From Pandoraea captiosa (GTDB lineage Bacteria > Pseudomonadota > Gammaproteobacteria > Burkholderiales > Burkholderiaceae): DNA of 64,000 nucleotides. Location of the stretch: positions 372,001 through 436,000 of the forward strand of contig NZ_CABPSQ010000002.1 of assembly GCF_902459775.1 (NCBI RefSeq). The letters run 5' to 3'. The notes under the pieces were generated by a model, which did not search any database, was not told the DNA's origin, and worked only from the letters and a program-made list of their open reading frames with translations. This document shows, one piece after another, positions 9,067 through 19,469 of this stretch (position 1 is the first letter of the stretch; each line of letters begins with the position of its first letter). The position numbers and the translations under genes are program-made.

Positions 9067-9609
9067 TCACTGCTTGACGGGACGCTTGAGCAGCTTGCGT
9101 TGCAGTGTACGGCGATGCATGTTCAGCGCGCGGGCCGTGGCGGAGATGTTGCCGTTGTGTTCGGCCAGCACGCGTTGAATGTGCTCCCACTCCAGTCGCG
9201 CGACCGACAGCGGCGAGGGGTTCTCGATGGCTTCGTCGGCCTGCGTTTCGCTCGCATCGCTGCGCAGCGATGCGAGGATGGTGTCCGCGTTGGCGGGTTT
9301 GGCGAGATAGTTGTCGGCGCCGTCCTTGACGGCCTGCACTGCCGTGGCAATGCTGGCGTAACCGGTGAGCACCAGCATGCGCGCTTTCGGTTGCAGCGCG
9401 CGTAGCGGCGCGATGAGCGGCAGCCCCGAGTCGTGCCCCAGATGCAGGTCGACCGAAATCAGATCGAACTGACGCGTGCGTGCGGCGAGCAAGGCCGCTG
9501 CGCTGTCGGCCGCGATCTGCACGTCGTAGCCGCGCCGGGTCAAGGCCCGGGCCAGCGTCTCGGCGAACACGACATCGTCGTCGATAAGAAGAAAGTGGGA
9601 GGCGTTCAT
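9067..9609 (-). CDS. regA: Redox response regulator RegA/PrrA/ActR family
   Basis: A 180-residue response regulator. The receiver domain has acidic residues LLIDDD near the N-terminus, the phospho-acceptor Asp in DLISVDLHLG, the Thr in LVLTGYAS and Lys in YLAKPAN. A Fis-type helix-turn-helix follows (GNISATARALNMHRRTLQRK). This short two-domain layout without an AAA+ module is typical of RegA, which controls respiratory and redox genes. Its ATG overlaps the stop of regB by 4 bases, so the pair is translationally coupled. Confidence 0.88.
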   Translation of the reverse strand: MNASHFLLIDDDVVFAETLARALTRRGYDVQIAADSAAALLAARTRQFDLISVDLHLGHDSGLPLIAPLRALQPKARMLVLTGYASIATAVQAVKDGADNYLAKPANADTILASLRSDASETQADEAIENPSPLSVARLEWEHIQRVLAEHNGNISATARALNMHRRTLQRKLLKRPVKQ

Positions 9610-10874
9610 GTCTGACTCCGCGAACCGAAGAAGAAGGTCGCCAGTGGCAGGCGCAATTCGGCGCGCGTGCCTTGCGGCGTGTTGGGGGTAAGGGCGATGT
9701 CGCCGCCAAGGCGCTGTGCGCTGGCGAACGCCAGATACAGGCCCATGCCATGGCCGCCATGCGTGCTCATGACGGGCGAGTTGCCCAGACGGGCGCGAAG
9801 TTCGGCGTTCATGCCCGGGCCTTCGTCGCAAACGGTAAAGCACACGTCCTCGGGGGCCACGGCCACGTCGAGCGTGACCGACGACGGGCTGAAGTAAGCC
9901 GCATTGTCGAGCAGGATCGTCAGGATCTGGCCGACCTGCACGGTGTCCTCGATACGTGCGGCCAACTCGGGCGGCATGTGCAACTGGAACTGCACCTGCG
10001 GATGCCGCAACCGCCATTGCGTGGTGAAGGCGGGCAGCCACTCGGCCAGCGGCTGACGCACCGGCGCGGCCGCACGCATCTGCACGTGACCGATGGCGCT
10101 CTTGCACAGCGCAATCTGCTGCTCCAGCGTCTGAAGGTCCGGCTCGAACGGTTTCAATGCACTGTTGCCCACGCTTTCGCTGCGCAGTTCTCCGACGACC
10201 ACCGCCATCGTGGAGAGCGGCGTGCCGAGTTCGTGCGCGACACTCGCCGCCTGGGCGCCAAGGGCCGCCATCCGCTCGTCACGCAGCAGACGCTGCTCGG
10301 CGCGGGCGAGTTGCGCGTCGCGCGCACGCAGCGCGCGCGACATGCGCGAGACGAACCAGGCGATCACCAGCACGCTGACCACGAAGTTCACCCACATCCC
10401 GGCAAGATGCAGGCGCAGCAGGTTGCCCGGGTCGGCGAGATCGAGCGGTACGTATTGGAAGTTGAGCGCGCCGTAAGCGACGAGCGAGAGCAGCGCGAGT
10501 TGCGATGCGTTACGCCACGGCAGTACGGCAGCGGCAATCGCCAGTCCGGGAAGGAAGAGCGAAACGAAGGGATTGGTCGCGCCGCCGGAGAAGAACAGCA
10601 GCGCCGTGAGTGCGGCCAGATCGACGAGCAACTGCCCCATCAGATCGAGATCGGTGCGCCGCTTGGCGCGTTCCATGCCGCGTCGCGCCCGTATCCACGT
10701 GAGCACGTTGAACAGCACTTCCAGGGCGACGATGGTGAGCATCGGCTCGAGCGGCAAGCGCACGCCAAGCCAGAGTTGCGCCACGCCAATGGTCGCCAGC
10801 TGGCCGACGATCGCCAGGCAGCGCAACCAGAAGAGCTGGACGACGTTGGTCCGCTCGATGGGAAAATGAGTCAT
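9606..10874 (-). CDS. regB: Redox sensor histidine kinase RegB/PrrB family
   Basis: A 422-residue membrane kinase. About six hydrophobic segments occupy the first 200 residues, containing GGATNPF, the quinone-associated GGxxNPF motif of RegB. Then come the H-box with the phospho-acceptor His (VAHELGTPLSTMAVV), the N-box (LTILLDNAAYFS) and glycine boxes (CDEGPGM, GGHGMGLYLAFAS). The start at MTHFPIERTN (10874) gives the usual length; the frame is open further upstream but without membrane features. It is cotranscribed with regA, and a copper chaperone for respiratory oxidase assembly is divergent from it. Confidence 0.87.
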   Translation of the reverse strand: MTHFPIERTNVVQLFWLRCLAIVGQLATIGVAQLWLGVRLPLEPMLTIVALEVLFNVLTWIRARRGMERAKRRTDLDLMGQLLVDLAALTALLFFSGGATNPFVSLFLPGLAIAAAVLPWRNASQLALLSLVAYGALNFQYVPLDLADPGNLLRLHLAGMWVNFVVSVLVIAWFVSRMSRALRARDAQLARAEQRLLRDERMAALGAQAASVAHELGTPLSTMAVVVGELRSESVGNSALKPFEPDLQTLEQQIALCKSAIGHVQMRAAAPVRQPLAEWLPAFTTQWRLRHPQVQFQLHMPPELAARIEDTVQVGQILTILLDNAAYFSPSSVTLDVAVAPEDVCFTVCDEGPGMNAELRARLGNSPVMSTHGGHGMGLYLAFASAQRLGGDIALTPNTPQGTRAELRLPLATFFFGSRSQT

Positions 10875-10995
10875 ACGACAAGTGTACCAAGTCCGCGTCC
10901 CGCGCCATCGGGCGCAGCGAGTCGCTGCGACACTCTGCCGCATCGCTCTGAGGTTCGGTATGCCATCGCCCGCGCACGCATTCGACGGCGCGCGA

Positions 10996-11034
10996 CTACA
11001 ATGATCGCTCGCGTTTTGCGCGGCATAACGTCGC
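10996..11034 (+). promoter_or_regulatory. Candidate promoter and RegA-like site before the copper chaperone
   Basis: A TACAAT -10-like hexamer (10996-11001) is followed by GCGGC-ATAAC-GTCGC at 11020-11034. The latter resembles the degenerate RegA/PrrA recognition pattern of a GCGGC and a GNCGC element. No good -35 is visible. This is suggestive only. Confidence 0.3.
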
Positions 11035-11115
11035 GCGATGTCTTCGTCGAACCGACAGACATAGACCCGTGACGAGCGACGAGAGTCGGCCCGTCGACAA
11101 CAAAAAGGAGTTTGC

Positions 11116-11613
11116 ATGAAGCACAAGCTTTTGGCGGCGGTCGCATTCGGTCTCGGCATGGCCTCGGTCACGGCCTTCGCACAAAACACGGTGGACGTGT
11201 CCGACGCCTGGGCGCGCGGCACCGTTCCCGGCCAGACGTCGTCTGCCGTCTACATGACCTTGCAGGCGCATGCGCCCACGACGCTACTCAGCGTGAGCAC
11301 GCCGGCAGCAGCCAACGCCGAAGTCCATGAAATGAAGCTCGAAGGCACGCTCATGAAAATGCGCGCGCTGCCCAAGGGGTTGCCGCTCGAGGCGAACAAA
11401 CCGGTGGAGCTCAAACCGGGCAGCTATCACATCATGCTCACGGATCTGAAGGCGCCGCTCAAGAAGGGCGATACCGTGCCCGTGACGCTGAAGTTCGAGA
11501 CCGCCGACCACAAGACCAGCGAGCAGCAGGTGCAGGCCACGGTGCGCGACCTGAGCGCGGCCGCCCCTGCGGGTGGCGGTATGGCGGGCATGGCGCACGG
11601 CGCACATAAGTGA
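11116..11613 (+). CDS. PCuAC-type periplasmic copper chaperone
   Basis: A 165-residue exported copper-binding protein of the PCu(A)C family (DUF461), known in other bacteria to deliver copper for cytochrome oxidase maturation. There is a clear signal peptide (MKHKLLAAVAFGLGMASVTA, cleavage after AFA). The copper ligands are His71, Met82, His105 and Met107 in HEMKLEGTLMKM and YHIML. The Met/His-rich C-terminus GGGMAGMAHGAHK may add a second copper site. AAAAAGGAG precedes the start. It is divergent from regBA, whose relatives control terminal oxidases. Confidence 0.9.
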   Translation: MKHKLLAAVAFGLGMASVTAFAQNTVDVSDAWARGTVPGQTSSAVYMTLQAHAPTTLLSVSTPAAANAEVHEMKLEGTLMKMRALPKGLPLEANKPVELKPGSYHIMLTDLKAPLKKGDTVPVTLKFETADHKTSEQQVQATVRDLSAAAPAGGGMAGMAHGAHK

Positions 11614-11730
11614 TGTGACCGGACGTGACGGTCGGCAGGATGGTAGTCCGGGCGCACCTCGCTCGCGTGGTCGGGCATGGGGACGTGACGGGGTGTGATT
11701 CAACGTGAGAGCGCGGCCGGAGCCGGTCGC

Positions 11731-12015
11731 TCAAATCGCTTTGCCGGGGTCGGCGGCGGTGCCGTCGACGGCCACGCCGGCGGCGCAAAGCGCCGCACGC
11801 AAACAGGCTGGACACAGGCAGCTCCCGGCGCCGGGTCTTGCCGATACTGGCAGGCGCGGCCAATCGAGGCACCAACAGCGCACCTCGCCCGACACTTGCG
11901 CGCCGGGTACGGCCCCGCAAATGACCTCGCCCCCGCACTGCGGACAGCGCGAGAGATCCGTTGCGTCGTTCGTCGTGTCGCTTGGCGTGTCGTTTCGCGT
12001 TGGTTTGCCGTTCAT
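11731..12015 (-). CDS. Cysteine-rich CWC family small protein
   Basis: A 94-residue protein whose cysteines follow the pattern that names the family: CPQCGGEVICG, then CWCLDWPRLPV, then CLCPACLRAAL. The spacing suggests one or two bound metal ions, probably zinc. The function of the family is unknown. The start at 12015 was chosen because the Cys-rich core follows after a short Thr/Asp-rich leader; the frame runs on upstream but with shadow-like composition. Confidence 0.75.
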   Translation of the reverse strand: MNGKPTRNDTPSDTTNDATDLSRCPQCGGEVICGAVPGAQVSGEVRCWCLDWPRLPVSARPGAGSCLCPACLRAALCAAGVAVDGTAADPGKAI

Positions 12016-13354
<1,339 letters not shown>

Positions 13355-13378
13355 GCGCGTTCTCGGCGGGCGCCACCG

Positions 13379-13449
13379 GCGCACACCATGCATGACGGTG
13401 TGCGCAAGCCTGTGAAGTTGCAGACAACGGACCCTTCGGGGTCCGTTTT
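13379..13449 (+). terminator. argB terminator region with two hairpins
   Basis: The first hairpin GCGCACACC/GGTGTGCGC (13379-13405) has no T-run. The second, ACGGACCC-TTCG-GGGTCCGT (13427-13446), has a stable tetraloop and is followed by TTT. Together they probably end the argB transcript. Confidence 0.8.
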
Positions 13450-13503
13450 GCATTTGGGCGGCACCGATGACCGTGGAATGACTGCTGAACGCCTGACGAA
13501 CCC

Positions 13504-14409
13504 TCAGGCCGGTGCCGTGAGCCGCCGCAATTCGTCGAGCAATTTCGCGGCAGGGCTCGGCAGTATGCCCTGACGACGGCGAAACGCCGTGAGCGTGCGC
13601 GTCGCACGCACGGTGGCGATCGGCAGCGTATCCATCACGCGCGCGGCGGCCTCGACGTCGTACATTGGCTCCGGCATCCAAGTCAGAAAGCCGCATCGCG
13701 CGACCATGCTCTTGAGCACCGGCACCGAGCGCGTTTCCACGACGATATTCGGCAGGCCCAGTCCGTGCGCAGCGAACACGTCCTGCATATGGGCGTACGG
13801 CGCCGTGCCGCGTGGCGGAATCGCCCAGCGTTCGCTGAGCGTGTCGGCCAGCGTAATCGTCTTGCGCTGGCGCAGCGGGTGATCGCACCTTGCCACCACG
13901 TAGCTGTCGTCTTCCCAGTGGCAGTCCGCGATGGCGACGATGTCTTCCGTGTCCGGGGCGACGGTCGAGAGCGCCAGATCGATCTCGTGGCGCATCAGTC
14001 CCTGCGCGAGCCGGTCCCACACGCCCTCGATGATCTCCACGCGCAAATTCGGCCATCGGGTGAGCACGCGATCGACGGCCAGCGGCAGCACATGGCTGGC
14101 AATGGCGCCGACCGCGCCGACCTTGATCGTGCCTTTCGCGAGTCCGCGCAACGCATCGATCTCCTCGCGCGCGTGCTCGGCTTCCCGCGCGAGCAGCATT
14201 GCGTGCGGCAGCAGCGCCTGACCGAACGCCGTCAGCTCCATGCCCTTGCTGTGACGCTCGAACAGCGGCGCGCCCAGATCCGTCTCGAGACGTTTTATCG
14301 TGCGGCTGAGCGCGGGCTGCGTGAGATGCAGTTCGGTGGCGGCGCGCCCCAGACTGCCGGTCGCGACGATGGTCGTGAAGGCGCGCAGTTGCTGAAGATT
14401 GAGGCTCAT
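13504..14409 (-). CDS. LysR-family regulator, divergent from benzoylformate decarboxylase
   Basis: A 301-residue LTTR. The winged helix-turn-helix occupies residues 1-60 (LQQLRAFTTIVATGSLGRAA, LTQPALSRTIKRLE), and the co-inducer domain runs from about 90 to the end. It is transcribed away from the decarboxylase-dehydrogenase-permease unit, which is the standard arrangement for a pathway activator. The effector is probably benzoylformate or a related aryl-glyoxylate, inferred from position. The start at 14409 places the HTH at the N-terminus as in the family. Confidence 0.85.
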   Translation of the reverse strand: MSLNLQQLRAFTTIVATGSLGRAATELHLTQPALSRTIKRLETDLGAPLFERHSKGMELTAFGQALLPHAMLLAREAEHAREEIDALRGLAKGTIKVGAVGAIASHVLPLAVDRVLTRWPNLRVEIIEGVWDRLAQGLMRHEIDLALSTVAPDTEDIVAIADCHWEDDSYVVARCDHPLRQRKTITLADTLSERWAIPPRGTAPYAHMQDVFAAHGLGLPNIVVETRSVPVLKSMVARCGFLTWMPEPMYDVEAAARVMDTLPIATVRATRTLTAFRRRQGILPSPAAKLLDELRRLTAPA

Positions 14410-14520
14410 GTCGGACGAAGGAAGTCCCGTAGGTGAGAGGAAGCCGACCCCGAGGAGGCGCCGCCGACGGCGCCTCCGAAAGTCATGCAAAAGCGTAATG
14501 ACTTCGGTACGTAAAAGCAA

Positions 14521-14549
14521 TTCCGATGCATATATCGGCTGCCTATACT
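14521..14549 (+). promoter_or_regulatory. Candidate promoter and LysR operator for the benzoylformate operon
   Basis: TTCCGA (14521-14526) and TATACT (14544-14549) are 17 bases apart. An interrupted palindrome CCGAT-GCATAT-ATCGG (14523-14538) overlaps the -35 and spacer. It lies in the divergent gap between the LysR gene and the decarboxylase, where such a regulator would bind. Confidence 0.5.
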
Positions 14550-14673
14550 TGTCCCCATCGCTTGCCCGATCGCCGGGCCACTGTGCCACTGCGCCACCGG
14601 GCCAATACAAAACCACGCTGCCACGTCCTGCGCGTCGATGGCGGCACGAGACAACCGTAGACAATCCGCCTCC

Positions 14674-16311
14674 ATGAAAGACAGTCGAGAACTGCGTGCC
14701 GGGCAAAGCGCCGGCGCCCCCCAGAGCCTCTCCGTGCGCGAGGTGGTCATCGATCTGATGCGTCGCCACGGCATGACGAAGGTGTTCGCCAATCCCGGGT
14801 CGACCGAGCTGCCGCTGTTTCGCGATTTCCCCGAAGACTTCGAGTACGTGCTGGGATTGCAGGAAGCCGTCGTCGTCGGCATGGCGGACGGGTATGCGCA
14901 GGCCACCGGCAACGCGGCGTTCATCAACCTGCACTCCGCCGCCGGCGTGGGCAATGCGATGGGCAATATCTTCACCGCGTACAAGAATCAGACGCCGCTG
15001 ATCGTGACGGCCGGACAGCAGGCCCGCTCGATTCTCCCGTTCGATCCTTTCCTTGCCTCGGTGCGTGCGACCGAACTGCCGCAGCCGTACGTCAAGTTCA
15101 GCCTCGAACCCGCGCGCGCCGAAGACGTGCCGCTCGCGCTCGCCCGTGCATACCACCTTGCCATGCAGGAACCGAGGGGTCCGGTTTTCGTGTCGATTCC
15201 GGTCGATGACTGGGACCGCCCTGCCGAGCCCGTGCCCCCGCGTCAGGTGAGCACGCGCGTGCAGCCCGATCCCGTGGCGCTCGCCCAACTGGCGGCGGCG
15301 CTCGACGCGTGCGAGCGTCCGGCCTTCGTCGTTGGTTCGTCCATCGATCGCGCAGGCGCGATCGACGCCGTGGTGGCCCTGGCCGAGCGCCATCGTGCAC
15401 GCGTCTTCACCGCACCGATGTGCGCGCGCTGTGCCTTCCCCGAAGACCATCGGCTGTTCGCCGGTTTCCTGCCGCCGATGCGCGAGAAGATCGTCGGGCT
15501 GCTCGGCGGCCACGACCTCATTCTCGTGATCGGCGCACCGGCCTTCACCTATCACGTGGAAGGCGCGGGGCCGCATGTGCCTGAAGGCGCATCGTTGTTC
15601 CAGCTCATCGAAGATCCGGGCGTTGCGGCATGGACGCCGGTCGGTGCCTCGGTCGTCGGCAATGTGCGTCTTGGCGTAGATGCGCTGCTCGCGCGCGATG
15701 TTCGCGATGTCCCGCGTGAGCGAGATGTGCCGCCTGCCCGTGCCGTGCCGCCCGTGGCGCTGCCCAACCCGCCGGGCGCGCCGATGACCACGGCGTTCGC
15801 ACTGCAAACGCTCGCGCAGGTGCGCGATGCGCAGGACATCGTCGTGGAAGAAGCGCCGAGTGCGCGCCCCGTCATGCAGCAATACCTGCCGTTCACGCGC
15901 GCGGGCACGTTCTACACGATGAACAGCGGCGGTCTGGGTTATTCGATGCCTGCCGCAGTCGGGGTGGCGATGGCGAATCCGGGGCGGCGTGTCATCGGCC
16001 TGATCGGCGACGGCTCGGCGATGTATTCGATTCAGGCGCTATGGAGCGCGGCGCAGGCGCGTTTGCCAATAACATTCGTTATCCTGAATAACCGTCGCTA
16101 CGCTGCATTGCAGGACTTCGCGCCGTCGTTCGGCTTCGGCCCGAAAGACCCTGTGCAGGGCACCGATCTGCCGGATCTCGATTTCGTGCAACTGGCGCAG
16201 GGCATGGGCGTGAAGGCGCAGCGCGTGACGCAGGGCGGCGAGCTGCACGACGTGTTGTCGCAAGCCATCGCCAGCGGCGAGACGCAGCTCGTCGAGCTGG
16301 TGGTGGCATGA
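14674..16311 (+). CDS. mdlC: Benzoylformate decarboxylase-like thiamine diphosphate enzyme
   Basis: Decarboxylates benzoylformate (phenylglyoxylate) to benzaldehyde. It has 545 residues in three ThDP domains. Counterparts of known active-site residues are visible: Ser43 in NPGSTELPLF, the cofactor-activating Glu64 in GLQEAVVVG, and His87 in FINLHSAAG. The diphosphate site GDGSAMYSIQALW with a downstream NNRRY completes the cofactor motif. No strong Shine-Dalgarno sequence marks the start; ATG 14638 is an in-frame alternative. The aldehyde dehydrogenase gene follows after 90 bases, so product and next step match. Other aryl-glyoxylates, or oxalyl-type substrates, are possible. Confidence 0.82.
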   Translation: MKDSRELRAGQSAGAPQSLSVREVVIDLMRRHGMTKVFANPGSTELPLFRDFPEDFEYVLGLQEAVVVGMADGYAQATGNAAFINLHSAAGVGNAMGNIFTAYKNQTPLIVTAGQQARSILPFDPFLASVRATELPQPYVKFSLEPARAEDVPLALARAYHLAMQEPRGPVFVSIPVDDWDRPAEPVPPRQVSTRVQPDPVALAQLAAALDACERPAFVVGSSIDRAGAIDAVVALAERHRARVFTAPMCARCAFPEDHRLFAGFLPPMREKIVGLLGGHDLILVIGAPAFTYHVEGAGPHVPEGASLFQLIEDPGVAAWTPVGASVVGNVRLGVDALLARDVRDVPRERDVPPARAVPPVALPNPPGAPMTTAFALQTLAQVRDAQDIVVEEAPSARPVMQQYLPFTRAGTFYTMNSGGLGYSMPAAVGVAMANPGRRVIGLIGDGSAMYSIQALWSAAQARLPITFVILNNRRYAALQDFAPSFGFGPKDPVQGTDLPDLDFVQLAQGMGVKAQRVTQGGELHDVLSQAIASGETQLVELVVA

Positions 16312-16401
16312 TGCCCGACGTCATTTGGGCACCCATGCGGGCACCCATCCGGACACCCATGTCCGCGCGAGTCGCCCTTCAGAACCAGGAGACGTAATCC
16401 G

Positions 16402-17877
16402 ATGTCCGTTCCCATGTCTGTCCCCGTGTCCGTTCAGGACCCCAAAGCCCTTACCATGCTCGTTGCCGGTCGGCGCGTCGGCGCGACCAACGGCGCGACG
16501 TTCGAGCGACGCAATCCGCTCGACGGCGAAGTGGCCTCGCGCGCGCCTGCGGCGACGGCCGACGATGCGAGAGCTGCGGTGCACGCCGCACGCGACGCGT
16601 TTCCTGCGTGGTCGAACACCGGCCCCGGCGAGCGCCGTGCGCTGTTGATGAAGGCCGCCGACCGGCTCGAAGCGCGGGTAGCGCAGTTTCAGGCCGCGAT
16701 GGCCGCTGAGACGGGGGCGTCCGGCCTGTGGGCCGGATTCAACGTCCATCTCGCCGCACAAGGTCTGCGCGAAGCCGCCGCCATGACGACGCAAATCGCT
16801 GGCGAAATCATTCCCTCGGATGTGCCCGGCAGCCTCGCCATGGGCGTGCGTCAGGCGGCCGGCGTCGTCCTTGGCATTGCCCCGTGGAATGCGCCGGTGA
16901 TCCTTGGCGTGCGTGCGCTGGCGTTGCCGCTCGCGTGTGGCAATACCGTCGTCTTCAAGGGCTCCGAGCTGTGTCCGGCCACGCACGGCCTGATTGCCGA
17001 CGCCCTCGACGAAGCCGGTCTGCCGCCGGGGGTGGTGAACTTCATCACCAACGCACCGAAGGACGCGGGTGCCATCGTCGAAGCCCTGATTGCCGAGCCG
17101 GCCGTGCGGCGCGTGAATTTCACCGGCTCCACGCGCGTGGGGCAGATCATCGCGGAATTGTGCGCAACGCATCTCAAACCCGCAGTGCTCGAACTCGGGG
17201 GCAAGGCCCCGTGCCTCGTGCTCGACGATGCCGTGAACGGCGTGGCGTTCGGCGCCTTCGCCAACTCGGGCCAGATCTGCATGTCGACGGAGCGCATCGT
17301 CGTGGCGGAATCGATTGCGGACGTGTTCGTCGAAAGGCTCGCAGCCAAGGCGCGCGCGCTGCCGCTGGGCGACCCCCGCAACGGCCCGGTCGTGCTCGGT
17401 TCGGTGATCGACATGTCGACGGTCGAGCGCTGCAATGCGCTCATCGACGACGCGCTCGCCAAAGGCGCGAAGCTGCTGTGCGGTGGCAGAGCCGAAACCA
17501 CGCTGATGCCCGCGACGCTGCTCGATCACGTCACCCCCGAGATGCGGATCTACGCCGAGGAGTCGTTCGGCCCGGTCAAGGGCATCGTGCGCGTGAAGGA
17601 CGACGAAGCCGCCATCGCCTGCGCCAACGACAACGCGTACGGCCTGTCGTCGGCCGTGTTCAGCCGCGATATCGCACGCGCGATGGGCGTTGCGAAGCGC
17701 ATCGAGTCGGGTATCTGCCATATCAACGGGCCCACCGTGCACGACGAAGCGCAGATGCCGTTCGGCGGCGTGAAGGCGAGCGGGTGGGGACGCTTTGGCG
17801 GCAAGGCCGGCGTGCACGAGTTCACCGACTTGCGCTGGATGACGGTGCAGACCACGCCGCGACACTACCCGTTCTGA
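16402..17877 (+). CDS. Aromatic aldehyde dehydrogenase (benzaldehyde/vanillin type)
   Basis: A 491-residue NAD(P)-dependent aldehyde dehydrogenase. It shows GIAPWNAPVILGVRALALPL, the cofactor loop FTGSTRVGQ, the general-base Glu in LELGGKAPCLVL and the catalytic Cys in NSGQICMSTE. The C-terminal part has MPFGGVKASGWGRFGG. The sequence style is that of vanillin/salicylaldehyde/benzaldehyde dehydrogenases. Placed after the decarboxylase, it should oxidise benzaldehyde to benzoate, but vanillin or syringaldehyde are also plausible given the demethylase genes 2 kb away. CCAGGAG precedes the start. Confidence 0.85.
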   Translation: MSVPMSVPVSVQDPKALTMLVAGRRVGATNGATFERRNPLDGEVASRAPAATADDARAAVHAARDAFPAWSNTGPGERRALLMKAADRLEARVAQFQAAMAAETGASGLWAGFNVHLAAQGLREAAAMTTQIAGEIIPSDVPGSLAMGVRQAAGVVLGIAPWNAPVILGVRALALPLACGNTVVFKGSELCPATHGLIADALDEAGLPPGVVNFITNAPKDAGAIVEALIAEPAVRRVNFTGSTRVGQIIAELCATHLKPAVLELGGKAPCLVLDDAVNGVAFGAFANSGQICMSTERIVVAESIADVFVERLAAKARALPLGDPRNGPVVLGSVIDMSTVERCNALIDDALAKGAKLLCGGRAETTLMPATLLDHVTPEMRIYAEESFGPVKGIVRVKDDEAAIACANDNAYGLSSAVFSRDIARAMGVAKRIESGICHINGPTVHDEAQMPFGGVKASGWGRFGGKAGVHEFTDLRWMTVQTTPRHYPF

Positions 17878-17976
17878 GCGGAAGCGGCTCGTAGCCGCTT
17901 TCGATGACTTTTTTCACTCTACATCCACCATACCGCCGCAGCCGGACACCGGAATAGACGGCCGGAGGAGACAACC

Positions 17977-19341
17977 GTGTCACAACCGTTTGAAACTGCC
18001 CCTGCGGGCGCGCGTGCTGCATCTTCGTCTGCACCCGGCACCTCGTCCAACGCCACGGAAGCGCCCGCCGCGGCTGCGCCGAACTTCGGCCGCGTCGTCG
18101 CGGCAAGTTGCTTCGGCACGGCCATCGAGTGGTACGACTTTTTCGTCTACGGCTTTCTCGCCCCCATCGTTTTCGACCGGTTGTTCTTCCCGCAGCTCGA
18201 TTCGATGACGGGCATGATCGCCGTATTCGCGACATTCGCCGTGGGCTTTCTCGCGCGCCCCATCGGCGGCATCGTCTTCGGACACTTCGGCGACCGTATC
18301 GGGCGCAAGTCGATTCTGCTGTTCACGCTGATTCTGATGGGCGTGGCGACCACGCTCATCGGTCTGCTGCCGACCTACGCCATGGTCGGCGTGTGGGCGC
18401 CCATCATGCTCGTCACGCTGCGCTTTATCCAGGGCTTCGCGCTCGGCGGCGAATCCGTCGGCGGGCTGCTCATGACGGTCGAAGGCGCGCCGGCCCATTT
18501 GCGCGGCCTGTTCGGCGGGCTGATTCAGGCGGCCGGGCCGACCTCGATCGTCGGCGCGTCGCTCGCCATCGTGCTCGTCACGCGCCTGCCGGAAGACGAT
18601 CTGCTGTCATGGGGCTGGCGTCTGCCGTTTCTCGTGAGCCTGCTGCTCGTCGCGCTCGGCACGTACGTGCGTCTGAAGGTCGAGGAGTCGCCCAGCTTCA
18701 AGGCGGCCGAACAGCACCGCGACATTGCCAAGGTGCCGGTGGCCGAGGTGCTGACGAACTACTGGCGCCCGACGCTCGTCACGTTCTTCATCTGTCTGGC
18801 GGAGACGAGCTTCTTCTATCTGGTGGCGATTTTCTCGCTGTCGTACGGCACCAAGACGCTCGGCTTGCCGCGTAACGTGATGGCCGACGGCGTGCTGTAC
18901 GCGAACATTCTCGCCATGCTGACGATCCCGGCGTTCGGCATGCTCTCCGACAAGCTGGGACGTCGCCCGATGTTCCTGATGGGGCTCGCTGCCACGGCGC
19001 TCTTCATCTATCCCTTCTTCCTGATGATGGGCAGCAAGGAGACGGCGCTGGTCGTTCTGGCCATCGTGATCGGAGCGGGCGTGATTCATCCGATGATGTT
19101 CGGCCCCGAGGGCAGCTTCTTCTCCGAGCTGTTCGACACGCGTGTGCGCTTCTCCGGGGTGTCGCTCGGCAAGCAGGTAGGCACGGTGATGGGCGGCGGC
19201 CTCGCGCCGATGATTGCCGCGAGTTTGCTGGCGTGGAGCCATGGGCAGATCTGGCCGGTGATCGTGTACTTCCTCGTGCTGGCGGCGATGGCGCTGATCT
19301 CCACGGTGCTGGTGCGTGAGACCCGTCACCGCACGATGTAA
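17977..19341 (+). CDS. MHS-family MFS permease for an aromatic or keto acid
   Basis: A 454-residue, twelve-helix proton symporter of the metabolite:H+ symporter family. After a 45-residue Ala/Pro-rich tail it shows ASCFGTAIEWYDFFVYGFLA, the loop motif GHFGDRIGRKSIL and RFIQGFALGGESVGG, all characteristic of MHS. The start is a GTG preceded by GGAGGAG. As third gene of the decarboxylase unit it probably imports the substrate, for example benzoylformate or mandelate. Confidence 0.85.
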   Translation: MSQPFETAPAGARAASSSAPGTSSNATEAPAAAAPNFGRVVAASCFGTAIEWYDFFVYGFLAPIVFDRLFFPQLDSMTGMIAVFATFAVGFLARPIGGIVFGHFGDRIGRKSILLFTLILMGVATTLIGLLPTYAMVGVWAPIMLVTLRFIQGFALGGESVGGLLMTVEGAPAHLRGLFGGLIQAAGPTSIVGASLAIVLVTRLPEDDLLSWGWRLPFLVSLLLVALGTYVRLKVEESPSFKAAEQHRDIAKVPVAEVLTNYWRPTLVTFFICLAETSFFYLVAIFSLSYGTKTLGLPRNVMADGVLYANILAMLTIPAFGMLSDKLGRRPMFLMGLAATALFIYPFFLMMGSKETALVVLAIVIGAGVIHPMMFGPEGSFFSELFDTRVRFSGVSLGKQVGTVMGGGLAPMIAASLLAWSHGQIWPVIVYFLVLAAMALISTVLVRETRHRTM

Positions 19342-19390
19342 CGTGTGACGCACGTGGATCGTCTCGGTCACGGGACGTCGATGAAAACGA

Positions 19391-19427
19391 ACAGCCCCGC
19401 TCGCAACGCGAAGCGGGGCTGTTTTTT
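19391..19427 (+). terminator. Terminator after the MHS permease
   Basis: The arms ACAGCCCCGCT and AGCGGGGCTGT enclose a 10-base loop and end in a run of T. It also separates the convergent vanB gene. Confidence 0.9.
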
Positions 19428-19469
19428 GGGGGACGAGAGGACTAGAGGACGAGAGCGGCCGCGTCGACG

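Noticed and set aside
14410-15882. Long upstream extension of the LysR frame at 13504-14409
   Set aside because: It runs antisense through the decarboxylase gene; the HTH that should be N-terminal begins at 14409.
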